From assembly GCA_000727475.1 (NCBI GenBank), contig KL647304.1, positions 1,861,217-1,925,216 of the forward strand: 64,000 bases of DNA, written 5' to 3'. Source of the DNA: Sarcocystis neurona. Its lineage: Eukaryota > Apicomplexa > Conoidasida > Eucoccidiorida > Sarcocystidae. This document shows positions 1 to 12,800 of the stretch, piece by piece. The translations under genes were made by a program, and so were the position numbers. Below the pieces are notes generated by a model. The model was given only the letters and a program-made list of their open reading frames with translations. It did no database searches and was not told where the DNA came from. Position 1 is the stretch's first letter. The number at the start of each line of letters is the position of its first letter.

Positions 1-2047
1 ATTCCCACGGTGCAGGAGGGACACAAGCGAATGCGAGACAGCAGCACCCTTACAGTCGACGTGCCCCTCTGTTTTCTTTCTAGACTCGAGTTTGTAGAGG
101 AAGAATTTCTTCTCAGTGAAGACGTCAGTTACTTCAAATTTTCTTACGCCTCAAGAAGACGTAGCTCAGCCTCCCCAGGATGTCGGCACTCATTTCTGAA
201 ACGACGCGCGCAAACTGGATGAGTCACACGGAACTCCTGGGCCAACTTCCCTAGGAGGTAGGCATTTATGTATAAGAAAAAGATTGCAGATTCATGGTGT
301 GCACTCGAGAATATCGCATCTGTTTCGAACGACGAGGAAGCCCTGGTGGAGATGGTGTGACGCCCTCTTATCGATTCAGGAAGCTAGTTGACTAAGGAAG
401 AAGCATCTGCATATATATTATCTCCTCCACCTAACCCACGGTGCTGAGGTAGTGTAGCGAAGCCAAGGTGTGCCCGTGCGATATATCATTTGTGTACTCA
501 CTAGCGCGAAGTCAAATAGGCGTGGGGGCACGTATATATGTATATATATATGTATATGCGCACGAAGGTGTGCACAGGAGAGGCTCTCCTACGTATTTAA
601 GTCCCTAAAGACATAGTGAACATGCGTATACGTCAAGACACATAAACTCTAAATGTTTGGACGCACTTACGCCTGGTCTCTGCATCCATACATACACGTG
701 TTGTTTCTGCCCACAGCCCAACTAATTCGGACACCGCTGTTACCAATTGCAGGACACTTAGCACATCCAGTTAGATGAACCTATATGTGTACGTACACAC
801 GTTGCGGTAAGCACGAGTCTTTGTATGCATTTCGATAGTACTTGTTGACCTGTGCTTGGACAAATACACGCGCAGGCTGTCCGTCCACACTCCAATACAG
901 ACGTGGGATGCTTGCAGAGATGTGTACACATATACGTGTGCGTACACTTCGCACATGCAAGCACGTGCGGTACGTAGGTGTATAAATGCGTGTCATTTGC
1001 TGCATGTCGTCGCAACCGTTTTTCCCACATCTCTACCTCACCATACTGTTTACACGAATCATGAGACTACTTCGCCCCCGTATATGCGAGCGCTTCTTTT
1101 ACAGTGAATCTGCGCTTCCGCAGATGACTGTGGTTGTCTTCTTCAGTGAGTTATCGAGTTTCAGCAAATTTTTCTCTTAGATGTTATCCAGACACATGTA
1201 TTTACATATATATGCCATCCTCGTGGGCATATATTTGTACGTCGTCATTAAAGAGTGGCAGCTGAAAAACTCCCTTCTGTGACTCTGCCGCAAAAGCTCG
1301 CTGCTGCTACCATTATGACATTTACACACGTATGCTTTTGATTAACTTATACATATTGTTGTATAAGGGCTTCGTTCTCTGAACTCAGACAACGGCACAT
1401 GTATACACACATATATACACGTATATGTGTGCAATTGTGGATGCAGGCATTTACGCTTCTGCAGTCCACCCAGGAGTATGCATTCGTGTGCCCACAGGTT
1501 AAGATGCATCTGTGTAGCAAAAAGTAGGACTTCCGTAACGCATTGTAACACCCCCATAGTAACACATTCAGAGAGACGTCTGATTCGAAAAAAAGCACAT
1601 ACGCATGTGCGTACGCACACGTGTAACGCGTCCTCTCACAACCGTTCACACGTGCATAAAGAGATACTTTTTATAGGCTGAATGGTGCCAGATGCGGTTG
1701 CTCAGCACTGTAAAAATTCTTTCTTCGACGTTGTTTAACCTCGGGAGCTCACAAAATGCATCTCTTCTGCAGCATCGCTTTAGGTGCACATGCCTGCGTA
1801 GCTATGTGCGCTAAGAGACATTCGGGTACACAAGTGCAATCATCCATACATGCAAAAGTATTTACGGATATGTGCATACATCTGTGCGTATACGTGACCC
1901 TTGTGGCGGACGTCGGTGACTCTAGTGCCTGCGTTGCTCTGAATTCTAGACTGCAGCGTCACGAAACCTTTCCACTCGTCGTTTTCTCCTGATGTCCCCG
2001 CAGCTGCGGCTTGTGATTCTCTTCGGCAGACGCTGCTTCTGGGATTA
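1..2047. other. Gene-poor stretch with dinucleotide microsatellites
   Basis: No frame here has coding-like composition together with a usable start or splice sites. The stretch is dominated by short TA/TG/AC runs (for example near 530-560 and 1390-1430) like those in the introns further along, so it is probably intergenic or intronic. Confidence 0.5.
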
Positions 2048-2878
2048 CTACAGTTTCTCGTCTACACTCTGAATAGAAGAACAGCCGCGAGAAGGCTGAT
2101 CCACCTTCTGGAGTAAGCGGGATCGGTCTGCCGTATTGGTCAAGAAAAAATCCGTTGTCTTGAGCCTCTTGGTCTTCTGCCGCCTGTCACGCATACGGAA
2201 ATACACACCAATATAGAGATAACGAGAGAGGACGGCGTGCTCCTCGGAGCACGATCCGTTTATTTCGTGAAGTTTGAGAACTGCTGACATACGTAGCTGT
2301 CCACTTTCGGGTGGCGCTCTTAAAAAAGAAATTTCGCCCTAAGCGTCCTTGAATGCATACGCGCACACATGCACACGAGTGTGTCCGTCTTCACTAATAC
2401 AAAGTTGCCCAGCGGACGTCCATCCGCGAGAAAAAGGAGGTTCATAAAGTTCTTTAGTGTAATCCCCCCGCTGCGTCAGTGCTATTGCACCTAGGTGTCT
2501 GGTGCACGCGTGTACGCATGTATATACATCTTCCGGGGTGTCTCCCTCTAGGTACGTGTATCTATATGCGTAGGCGGAGACAGACGTCCATACGTGCTTG
2601 CGGATATTTGCCTAATAGATGCATGTATATATGTGCAGACATGTGTGTATCGCCTTCTCACTTACCTTCTCGTGGAAGTTTCTCAAGAGTTTCCTGTACA
2701 GAGCAGCAAGCCAAGTTATCTTCTCCTCCAAAAGCTTCTCTGCTGCAGCGGCCTCGCCGCCACCTCGCCGCCTGATGCCCCACTTCTTCATTCTTTCGGT
2801 TTGTTCATGAGAAAGAGAGAATATCAATTTGGCCAAAGAAGATACTCTCTTGCGGAAGTCGATGAGATGAAGCCCCAT
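2048..2878 (-). CDS. Small two-exon hypothetical protein
   Basis: Proposed model: exon 1 is 2878-2666 and exon 2 is 2296-2048, joined across a 369-bp intron in phase 0, giving 153 residues. The start ATG at 2878 has an in-frame TAG four codons upstream. Exon 1 ends at a canonical GTAAGT donor after ...LLRNFHEK. Exon 2 follows an acceptor ending ACAG, with a T-rich run about 25 bases upstream. The product is basic and rich in Lys/Arg/Leu, with a helical-looking stretch (AAAAEKLLEEKITWLAALYR) at residues about 42-61 and a basic patch (RMRDRRQKTKRLK) in exon 2. I recognise no family. No signal peptide or membrane segment is visible. The support is coding-like composition, agreeing phase and good splice sites. 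An internal-exon reading of exon 1 is possible if the gene starts further upstream. Confidence 0.5.
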
Positions 2879-4865
2879 AGATCTTCTCTATCTCTGTTTT
2901 CTCCCACGAAGGTTTTTCTCAAAGGTAGTACCGTCGTGATCTTCTACCCTGCTGCACGCATTTTTGCGCCGCACACGCTTGGCAGAATTATTGCATTTCT
3001 GCATATCTGCACACACAGATACATATGCATCTGTGCGTATATTAGTTTCCAAATGACATGTACACATACACTTGTGTAGATACATATGCCTTGTTGTACG
3101 CATACGATAGGCGTTTGTGCACTTCGCTTATGCATACGGTTGTGCATGTATGAACGCGTAAGTGTGGATATAAGGACACACGTCTGCATGTCCATGGCCA
3201 CGCGAAAGAGTATGTAGCCGACTGAAAAAACGATGATTATGGAGGCGGGAAGGAGCGCTACACGACCCTAAAGTGGAGCTGCGCTGACGTAGTTTTTTGC
3301 ATACGTGGTGTATAGCTCGGTATCTGCATACCCTCAGATGTACATATATACTTGCAGTCCAGACGGACGAAGGACGAGAGACTGATTACACGACTCCCTG
3401 ATCTGTGCATTTAGCACGCGTGATGGGTGTCTACAAAGAAGTGCGCGCGCACGTACTTTTGGTAAACGTACGTACGGCCCGTACCCAAATGGGGTGTGGC
3501 TGTCTGCATACAGTGATTCCGCAAGCATGAGCGTGGCCGTTCAAGCAGCCGAATCGCATGAAATTAATACACGTCACCAGTAAATTGCGTGTGTTCTCTT
3601 GTGCACAGGTCTTCACATAACTACTGTATCAGTGATTCACCTACGTGCACGCCTGCACCAATGTAGGACGCGCAAAAGTATTCCTGCGCAGTCAACGTTT
3701 TACTTACGCTGACGCACCAGTTGATGGGAGATATTCCTTCACACTGAATCCGTTCTCCATCTCGGGGAGTAGAGGAGTTTCAGAGCAGCTTATAGAAAAC
3801 TGCCGAAGCGCCCTGAAAGTGAATGAGGGAGAATGTTTTACTGGTAGGTTTTACGGGCCTTCCTGTCAAAATCCTAATAACTGAACTCTTCTCTAGCGCT
3901 TGCCACAGCGTGTATCGTCCAGCTGGCGTTTACAATTCGCACAAAAATAAACAGTCCCCAGTACGAAAAAAGAAGTTGTTTTCACAGACGTACGCAGGTA
4001 GACAAAGATACCCGTATGTGTGTTGTTGTGTGCCCTGGCATCTATACATTGAAGAGCTTAGGGCTATGTAAACGTGTACACATATATGCTTAGACAAGCA
4101 TTTGAAGGAAAGCGCGCGTCTGCGTTCGTGGTGGAAAAGGAAATCACGCAGGCCCTTGCATTCGGCTCCCAGCAGAGGAAGTACTTAAAGAACACTACGG
4201 TTCGTGTGTCGGAAACACGAAGAAGATGGCTGTCTTACTGGCATAAGGCGTCGTTTAGTTGATAGACCTTGCGTTCATAGCAGACGGCAGATATTTAGCG
4301 CTACTTCCCGGAATTCCAACAAGTGCAGCAGAACAAACGCGAATCAACGTGTGCTCCAGTGGAAGGGTGACAGAAAGTGTGTTAAGAGCGACCTTTGGAT
4401 TTCTCCAGAAGACGACGTGCTCTGCTTGAAAAAGTCGAAGTGCAACCTAAGGAATGTTCTAGAAACGAACTTGCAGACGTTTCTCGTGATGCTTCGCCCA
4501 AGAAGGCGCGAGGATTCAGATGGTCTCCAAATAGTGTACAGACACTTGGTTAGGTGTCCTGTGATAAATTTTCTTCCCGGACGGAGAACGTTCTTGATAT
4601 CCGACGGCACTCTGCACTTACGGAGTTGATAGTGGTACACGATGTTAATTACTTCTGGTTTTCAGCTACAATTTCGAGGGGCAGGTACAGCGCACGAGCA
4701 TGGGAGAACCTTTGAGGTTGTCGCCTGAGGGGCAACATAAGATCTCATTCCGAGTAAAGGACGACTTCCAAGTGTCCAAGGCTCGCACTCTCTTGCTCAA
4801 AGTGTTAAGTTGGTGCTACACAATATTGACGGAAAACGTCATTCCCCATTAACGTGGTAAACACA

Positions 4866-5319
4866 TCATTCCTTCCGCGGCCGCGCAGGCAGGAAGGCGA
4901 GATTGGAGGACAAATGTTCATCCTTCCTGCTCGTATGCCGACGGCGAACGCCGCAGAACCTTCCGTGCTGTGCGACACGGATGGCGCGTAGGTGGTCAAC
5001 AATATCTTTCAGCGCAGCACGGAAGAAAGGCAAAATGTACGCATAGGCAACAACTTTCTCCTGGTTGTCACCACGGTTTGTCCACCCGTAATTCTTGTGC
5101 CTGCATGAATTCACCGAGCGTCCACCATTTATTTCACGACGCTTTAACGTGTGCACGGTACAGTTCTTGCACAAAAGTTATTGAAGGACGGTTCTGCCTG
5201 AAGTAATCAAAAGAGCAAAGTGCCAAATAGTCTAGGTGTTTGTATGTCTCAAAAAAACGCTTCGTTACTGTTCGTTGCTCAAGTGAACGCCGTGTCGTGA
5301 AACGGTCCAGCCGCACGAC
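4866..5319 (-). CDS. Candidate coding segment(s), frames not joined
   Basis: Two adjacent minus-strand open frames look protein-like. The first runs 5319-5134 after an acceptor ending ATATCAG and contains FFETYKHLDYLALCSFDYF. The second is in another frame, ends at 4866, and contains VVAYAYILPFFRAALKDIV. No intron with proper sites and agreeing phase joins them, so they may be exons with unseen partners, or a frameshifted copy. No family recognised. Confidence 0.25.
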
Positions 5320-7042
5320 CTGATATTTTTCGGCCTCTAACGAAGAGTCACACGTATGTTCCTAGCATGTAATACGATTTACATCGCGCTGATACAACGT
5401 AGTGTAGATCTACACTCATGCTTTAGAGATAGCGAAATCAAAGAGTCATCTTCGCAAGGCTGTACTGCTCACGACAAACCTGTTCACACGTCTGGAAGGG
5501 CTTCTCTCCTGACGCGCGCTTGGCTGCTGAGATGCAAGTTGCACGTCATCGCTCAGAACCAAGCGTACATTCACCTGCATTCTTTAACATGGCATATCGA
5601 AAAGCATACTATAGCACTCTGCACCCCACACCGTATTGTCTACCTCCGTTCTATTTTCAGTGCAGTCTCATTCAACCTCACCTCCATGTGTTCAGTGAGT
5701 TGACGCCGATATAGTAGTCATGGTTTTACGAGCTCGGTTCTCTTACAACGGAAACCGACTGTGCGTAGGTGGGCACAACATGGTATACAAGTAAAAGCCG
5801 GGATACAGGAGGCGTGCAACTGCAGTCAGACCCATGGGATAATCTCCGTAATCGATGGTACCAAAGTCCTGTCCATTCTTACACGTGTATGCATACTGAG
5901 ATGCGAAGCCTACACGTACGTATATCTTCCTTGTCTAGAGGCTCTGGAAAATAAATGTGATGTCAACCTGGAGAGCATACGCACCTGTGTACACATAAAT
6001 GCAGTCGCAAACAGCCAAGTTTGTTCTCATTTGTCTACTCGACGTGGATTTGACCCTTCATGCACAATTGCTGGAACACACAACCTCTTTATCGCCGTGA
6101 GAACCATGTATGCGGGAAGTTTTACATGAGGCTGTAATTCTAAAGTCCGAACCCAAGATACTGGTATTCGCTGTCTGCTAGGTGAAATTACAAGTAATCC
6201 CTCCTTGTGAACGCATCAAAGAAACTCTACCAGCTTATGTTAATAAGTGTTGCACTCTTTAAATTTGTGTTCAAATCTGCGTGGTAGGCGGAAGAAGCGC
6301 AGCAGCAAAAAGAGCCACGCGCAACAGAAGGAACGGAAGAGCGGAGCCGCAGATCGGCTTACGCGTGTACGTGTGTCTACATGCAGTGAGACATATATGC
6401 AGGTAGAAGTTTTGCAGCGACAATTTAGGTAGAATAGGGTTCCTACAGTAAGCCAGACGTTCTACAAAATTGATGCTCCTGCCATTTATTGATGCCGTTA
6501 ATTTTCGTCGTTGCATCTTCCCGCCTCCTCTCCACACAGTTTAATTTGATGTTATTAATTACTCAACCGATTTTTCGGCGCTTTGTAAAAATGAAACCTC
6601 TGCTGGAGACAGAAAATGCAAGCAAAGCCCGACGACGCGAGAGATATACAGAATGTGTCGTGAAGTAAATCGCCAACAGCACTTTGAACTAGGTGCATAC
6701 GCATGTGCGGAACAAAAGTGTACGAATAAATATAGTGTGTCCAACTCGTGAACAGATAGACGCCGTAAATGCACATAGCGTATATGATCTCCACGAATTA
6801 TCTATATGCTGGATAGATTCCGATGATATGTGAAGAACTTAGTGGCCCCTACACATTCCGTTTTTTGGTGGCAAGCATCCGTTATTCTTGACACACTTTT
6901 GCGAGCGCCCCCATCAAAGACGAGATATTTATGCAAAAGGAAATACTTGACAAAATCATCTTCCTACTACACTGCATGGGATCTCAACGCAACTTGACAG
7001 GAAGCCCGTGTCGTTTAAAGCCGTATTCCTGTAGGTGTTTAA

Positions 7043-7192
7043 CTTGATATACTCTTTAAAAGAAAACAGATACCTAGACATCATCTTCTTTGGGCCGAGG
7101 AGTATTTAGAAAAGTGGGTAGAAGAAGGCAGAAGATACAACGTATACCTGGAGCGCGCCTTCAACATTTACACTGCAGTGACGTTGGGGTGA
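7043..7192 (+). CDS. Candidate short exon, unassigned
   Basis: A 49-codon open plus-strand frame has strongly protein-like composition, including WAEEYLEKWVEEGRRYNVYL. An AAACAG at 7064-7069 could be the acceptor and a GTGACG near 7175 a weak donor. It is too short to be a gene by itself and no partner exons were found. No family recognised; the judgement rests on composition alone. Confidence 0.25.
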   Translation, partial: LDILFKRKQIPRHHLLWAEEYLEKWVEEGRRYNVYLERAFNIYTAVTLG

Positions 7193-8327
7193 AAACATAT
7201 CCAAGCCCGACTGGTAACGCTGTGTACAGCAGCAACAACGGCGGGAGTACCATCAAACGACGGAAGTCTACCTTTTTCGCAAGCTTCCGGAGTCACGCTT
7301 GAACAGTTCGCCCTTACTACCAAAAACAGCTCTTACACGATTGAAGGGTCTTCAGACTCGGTCGCTCTTGTGTCTTTTACAACCACACATATAATTCATC
7401 CATATATGTCTAAACATGCTTACGTGCATCTACGCGTCCTTGAAAATGTGCGCTTATGCTCATTAAAGGTCTTAACAGCTGCACAAGCAGACTTTCAAAC
7501 TGCACACGCGTACACTTGCTCATTCGCTTGAGCCTGCGTGGATGAAAGGAGGAGTGAACGAGTTGTTACGCTGAAGATTCAATTGTCGAAATGACCAAAA
7601 TCGGGAGAGAACTACTAATGTCTCGTATAATTGGACACGTGTACATCTGCATTACGCAACGGTCACAAATGTGGTCTCTTGTTGAAACAGTATTTTCCGT
7701 TGAGGTACGCAAACGCTCTCTCTCGTACTGTATACGAAGGCGTCTTTGTAGAAACACGGACAAATATCATATATATATACACACATGCGTAAAGAATGTC
7801 GCACTAGTGTATTTGCGTCTCCAGTGAAATCTGCAGACAACTTAGGACAGCATATTTTCAAAAAGGAAATATTCACCTACGCAAGCGGCTGCACATTCAG
7901 TAAATCTTGAGGGCGCTGAATGAACAAAACCAAGTTGCAGAGTGCATAGCATCACGACTTTATACACGTATACACATATATATGGATACATACTTCAGGG
8001 AAAAAGAGATACTATCGTATAGATGTGTACAAATATATAAACAGAAACGTGAATAAAGGAGGCTACGTGTCATCCACCTTTGCCATTGGTGAAAAACAGC
8101 AACCGAAGCAGCGCAGGTCCACGCCGACCTCAAGCGCTTGTGTTTGTTTTGCCACGGAAAAAAGAGATGCACCTGCGCACCTACCGTGTACAAACACATA
8201 CAGATCCAAAGTAAACATGTCGATGCGCACGTGCGCATGCGTGCGTTATTTTGTGTTTGGTTGCCCTTAGACGGGTATAAATACGTGTAGAATAAACACA
8301 TGTAAGTATCTGGAACAACCGACAAGC

Positions 8328-9303
8328 ATGTTTATAAAGATGTTTTCCCTAGGAGGGTTCACTGAGTGCTCATTTTTGCCGACTCGCAAGCAAGCATGTG
8401 CCACATCAGCTGAAATATTTGACAGCCTGCTTGCCACAGCTAAGCCAATGACAGATGCCGCTGAAAAGCAGTGTTTTCAACACCACCTCGTTGCCGCTGA
8501 ACCTGTGGTCCTCCACTTTCTCCGTCGTGCAGCAAAAACAAAACGCTACCACTGTACCGTCACACGTCCACGCGCCAGTACTTGCACAAACCTAGGTACG
8601 AACGGATTTAAATATATATACATACATAGGTGGACGAGTTTATTTCAATCAGTGTACAGGCGTACACACATTTATAACCCCATAGGTTTATCTACTCGTA
8701 GGTGCAAGTAGACGCCATGCAGACTTTCTCGCTTACTATCTGCACATTAAATTATCTCGGTACCACCCAGTTCGATTCCCGAAAATGGTTTCTGTCCTAA
8801 GTGTGCCTGATATATGATTCCTGCAGGCAAGACGCCATAAGCGTACATGTGCCTTGGAGATCCGCGCATGAGTTGTAAACACTACGTATAACTGTAGTAC
8901 GCGTACACTAAATGCACGCAGAAGTCGTCCGGGGGAATGCGATGTGTGTACATCTCCGCTGTGGGATTTATGTAGACTGACTACGTGCGCACCTGTAAGC
9001 ACATGCATGCGTATATATATGTGCACGTACAGCAGCTGCAGAGGTTAGTTTAACGCCTGCGTGTACCCTGTTGTTGAATTGTTATATGCAGTTTATAGGC
9101 GTATATTTTCATCACACGTGTCCATAGCCTTTCGTAGAACTTGTGTGTGTGTAACTATATTTCCACTGTCAGCTCCCGGTGTATACATCGCAATGGCGCA
9201 CATGGGCTATGCCTTTGTTGAATGCTTCACGCCTGTCACGACCCCTGACTCTCCACCCCTGAAGGAAACGCAGGCCCTGTGCCGCGCATTCCGCAGCCGC
9301 TGA
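8328..9303 (+). CDS. Small two-exon hypothetical protein
   Basis: Proposed model: exon 1 is 8328-8595, ending CTAG before GTACGA. Exon 2 is 9173-9303, following a pyrimidine-rich acceptor ending CCACTGTCAG. The 577-bp intron splits a codon in phase 1, and both sides agree, giving 132 residues. The start ATG has A at -3. The product has a mixed composition with no repeats. Residues HMGYAFVECF in exon 2 resemble an RRM RNP1 motif, but there is no RNP2 partner and the rest does not fit an RRM, so I do not assign it. The stop lies 125 bp from the stop of the convergent TSP1-protein gene. No signal peptide or membrane segment stands out. Confidence 0.4.
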
Positions 9304-9427
9304 GGCAGCAGAAAGGCGAGAAAAATCCTGATATTTTGGGCCGCCGCCAATGCTCCTCCTCCTTTTCCTCCTGCCGTCCCAGCCCCTGCTGCTGGCGCTA
9401 CTGAGTCACCTGTAGCCAATGCTGAGG

Positions 9428-9832
9428 CTACAGCTGTTTTGACGGAGCTTCTGTGCTCCTTGGTGGCTGCTGGTGTGGCGCGGACTGAGACAACTTCGGC
9501 CGTTGTTGCTGTTGCTGCACCTGTTGATGTTTTACTGACGCTTCTCTTGGTGTTTTTCCTCCCACAGACACTCGAATACCGCCGGCAGCGAAAACGGGAG
9601 GAGCGCTGACAGCAACATCGCGAGCAGCAGCATAAGGGCCACTACCAGCAGCAGGCGCAGAAGCAGCCGCAGAAGGAGCAGCAGCAGGGAGAGCGGGAGT
9701 AGCGGCAGAAAGGACGGGAGCAGCATCAGCAACGCCAAGAAAGGCCGCCGCAGCAGCACCAACAGGAGCGCCACTACTGCTTAAAGCCACTCGATCTACA
9801 CCAACAGATCGAACATCTGTCCGTTCCTGCAC
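9428..9832 (-). CDS. TSP1-protein gene, proposed last exon (cytoplasmic tail)
   Basis: Follows an acceptor ending GAATTCAG and opens in phase 0, matching the donor at 10650. It encodes 134 residues rich in Ala/Pro/Ser, with a poly-Gln run near the end, and stops at TAG. If the donor at 10650 is not used, the protein would instead end at 10597 after 18 further codons and this exon would belong elsewhere. Confidence 0.45.
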   Translation of the reverse strand: MQERTDVRSVGVDRVALSSSGAPVGAAAAAFLGVADAAPVLSAATPALPAAAPSAAASAPAAGSGPYAAARDVAVSAPPVFAAGGIRVSVGGKTPREASVKHQQVQQQQQRPKLSQSAPHQQPPRSTEAPSKQL

Positions 9833-12800
9833 CTGAATTCATACGCAATTAGGAAAAAGCAGTCATACTGCAGTCAACACGAACAATGTTTAGTGAACGT
9901 AGAACCTAGTCTGCTGTCAGTACTTTAACTGCAGTATCCACTTATGGTCTATATGCGGGGAACGAACTCCAAATACAGATGAGATACAATGAATGCACAT
10001 ATTGTTTTACAAGTCTGTACATCCATATACACATATTAGTGTTATAAAAAAGAGACCCCAGGTGCAGAGAGAGGCGCTGCTTCTACTCATGTGTACACCT
10101 TCTGCCACATTGACACGTTACGCCGCGCCTACAAATATATGTGTACATATATCCGAATGAGTACAGGAAGGAAGCCGTAGAGACAAAGAAGGGTGGGGAG
10201 TGAAGGACAGAACGGCTGCTTATCTGCTGCTTGTTTTTGAAAAAACCAGCTGAGACTCCACGTGCTGTTAATATTGTTTTCCACACGAGTGCAGTTTACA
10301 TTCATATATGCTCAAGTGTGCACGGAAGAAGACAAATACTTAGCGCCCGTCCATCTGCGTAACTCCCTATGTGTTGTTACGCGCGGCGGAGCAGTGGGAT
10401 GTCACATTTGACCTCCGCTTTCTATTGTGTGCACTTACGAGTACGCGTCTGTATATGGCAGGAATTTAGGACGCACTACAAATGTAGTCTTTGAATACGT
10501 ATCCACAGATACACGTGTTTGGCTTATTTTTAACGTGCAACACACAAGTATACAAATACGTATAGTAAAGGCACTTCTGCATGCAGACAAAGGCAATCAA
10601 CACCTGCACGTATCACTAAGATGAATATATCGAAGTGGCAGCTGCTTTACCAGATTCCGTAGTTCTTCGGGTAGCACCGTCGCTGGCAGCGGCTGCCCCC
10701 AGGCGCCAACATACTTTCCCTCTTGGGTTTCATATATCGGTTCACCTAAACTGGTCGCGAGCTGCTTTCTCGCCTGACGGGCTGCAGTACTAGCAGGAGG
10801 AACATCAGCCGTGACAGGACGCACTAGGAGTGGTTTGCCATTAGCAAGTAGCACTGGCACCATTTGTGGGTTCGACAGCGGCCCATATGCGACCGCGGCT
10901 GCTCCCGCTGCTCGTGTTCCTGCTGGTGCTACTCCTGTTCCTGCTGTTGCCGCCCCTCGTGCTGGTGTTGCTGCTACGCTTCTCCGCAAGATTTCTCCTT
11001 GTTTGGCTGCCGCTGCGTCTTCTTGTGCTGTAGCCGCTTGACCTCGGGGAAATCTTTGTCTGTCAGCAGTCTCACGTAGAGCGGCGACTTCAACAGAAGG
11101 AGACAAATCGTCACATCCGAGCCACTTCCTCAGTCTTTTGCTGCTGCTTGTAGCGATGAAAACGACTGTCAGGGCAGCCAGAACCCCGCAGATCAAAGTC
11201 AACATGTGAACGATGTCATACGACTGCTGCGTCCCCTCTGTGCTGCCGCTGGTGCCTGCTCCTCTTATAGGTATTGACCCGTCACCACCGCCGGTGCCAA
11301 TGTTCCCTGCTGCTTGTACTGCTTCTGGCCGATCGTCTCCTGTGTGTTCTTTGCTTTTTCCTCCTCCTTCACCATCAGCAACGGTACGGCCTTTCGCTTC
11401 CTCCTCGCGCAGAGCAGCAGCCGGCCCCAGCAGCAGCTCCTGCTCATCGCGTTCTTCTGAGTCGCCGGCCGAAACGGCTGGCTCTGACAGAAAGGAAGTA
11501 GCAGACGCCCGAGAAGTAGGAGGGAGCGCAGCAGCAGCAGCAGCACTGGCTGCGGCACCGGCAGCAGAGGGCGCGTGGAGCAGCTGCTGGGTTCTGTGGG
11601 GTTTTATTAGTCGCAGGCCGCTAAGACGACTATGCGAAACGACTGCGGCCGCTGAAAGAGAAGGTGCTTGCTGTTGCATGCCTGCATGTCCTGCTGCGGA
11701 GGCGCTACCCACAGAAGTAGACGGTGACATTCTGCTGCTCCTGCTGCTGCTGTCAGCCGGACGCAGTGGAGATAATAAGTCCCCAGCAACGGTCTCTCCT
11801 GCTGCTTCTCCACTTTCTCGTGCTGCTGCTTCTCCACTGACTCTTGCTGCGGCTGCAAGATGTCGTCTTTCAACTGGTGTGATACCTGCTCCTACTGCAG
11901 TTGCGGGGAAACGTGCCTGTACACCATCAGCACCTGCTGCTAAACTGTCCGCTGCTCCTTGTACTGAGGCTGCTGCTGCGAATAATAAGGCCGCATCTTT
12001 GTGCCTTTGCGCCGAAATTCCCCTCTTTTTCTCCTTCCCGCCAGACGCCATCTTCAACCCGATAGCATAAGCAGGAACATCGGCAGCGTGTGCAGCATTG
12101 GCATCACGAGTAGCAACAGCATTCGTTGGAACGAGGCAGACGGCTTCGGCTGCTAAGTTTTGTTCTGTGGTGGTACCTTCTGCAACTGCGTCCGCTGAAT
12201 CATGTCCTTTTGCTCGCACCAACGCCGGGGGGGTACCCACTCTGGCAGCAGCTTTTGCTCCTGTTGCTGCTGCTGTGAATCCCTCGGCTCCTGCTGGTGC
12301 TGCTGCTCTCCCGCCTGTTGTCTGAATTATCGTCTTCCTTGCGGCTGTGCGTCCTGCTTCTCCGCTTCTTGGTGCTGCTGCAAAGCTTAGTGGTGCAAAG
12401 ATGTCGTTTGACGCAACAACAACAGCAGTCTCCGGAGCTATCTGGAGGAACGCGGTGGGAGTGAAGACGCATGTAGAACAACGTTCTGCTTCATAAAGCT
12501 GCAGTGAAGAGCACGAAATGCCCACCATCGGAACCCCGTTTTGACGGACCTTTCTCGTGCGATAACGCAAGCCAGAAGACCCCCGCTTATGCTGAGAAGT
12601 AGCCTCCATATCTGTTGATGTTGTTTTGTCACGGCTGCTGTTGCTCTGGCTGTCCACAGCCTGCCGGCGTCGACGACCAGCACCTGCACGAATAGAAACT
12701 CTCCTGGTGTGTGACCAAGGCTGCTGTGTCGTTTTGCGTCTCCTTTCGTTTCCTCCCTCCCTTTGGCGTTCTGTTCCATTGCCTCCTTCCGTTGATGCCT

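Larger units (their letters stand above)
2879..8327. other. Mostly non-coding region with isolated exon-like segments
   Basis: No complete gene could be assembled. Isolated coding-like segments are listed separately (minus 4866-5319, plus 7043-7192). An ATG-started plus-strand frame of 115 codons at 5356-5703 meets a GTGAGT near its end, but nothing else supports it. The remainder is low in open frames and carries TA/TG/AC microsatellites. Confidence 0.4.

Noticed and set aside
8766..8785. tRNA T-arm-like GTTCGATTCC
   Set aside because: No A box, acceptor stem or anticodon arm could be folded around it, and the T stem does not pair.
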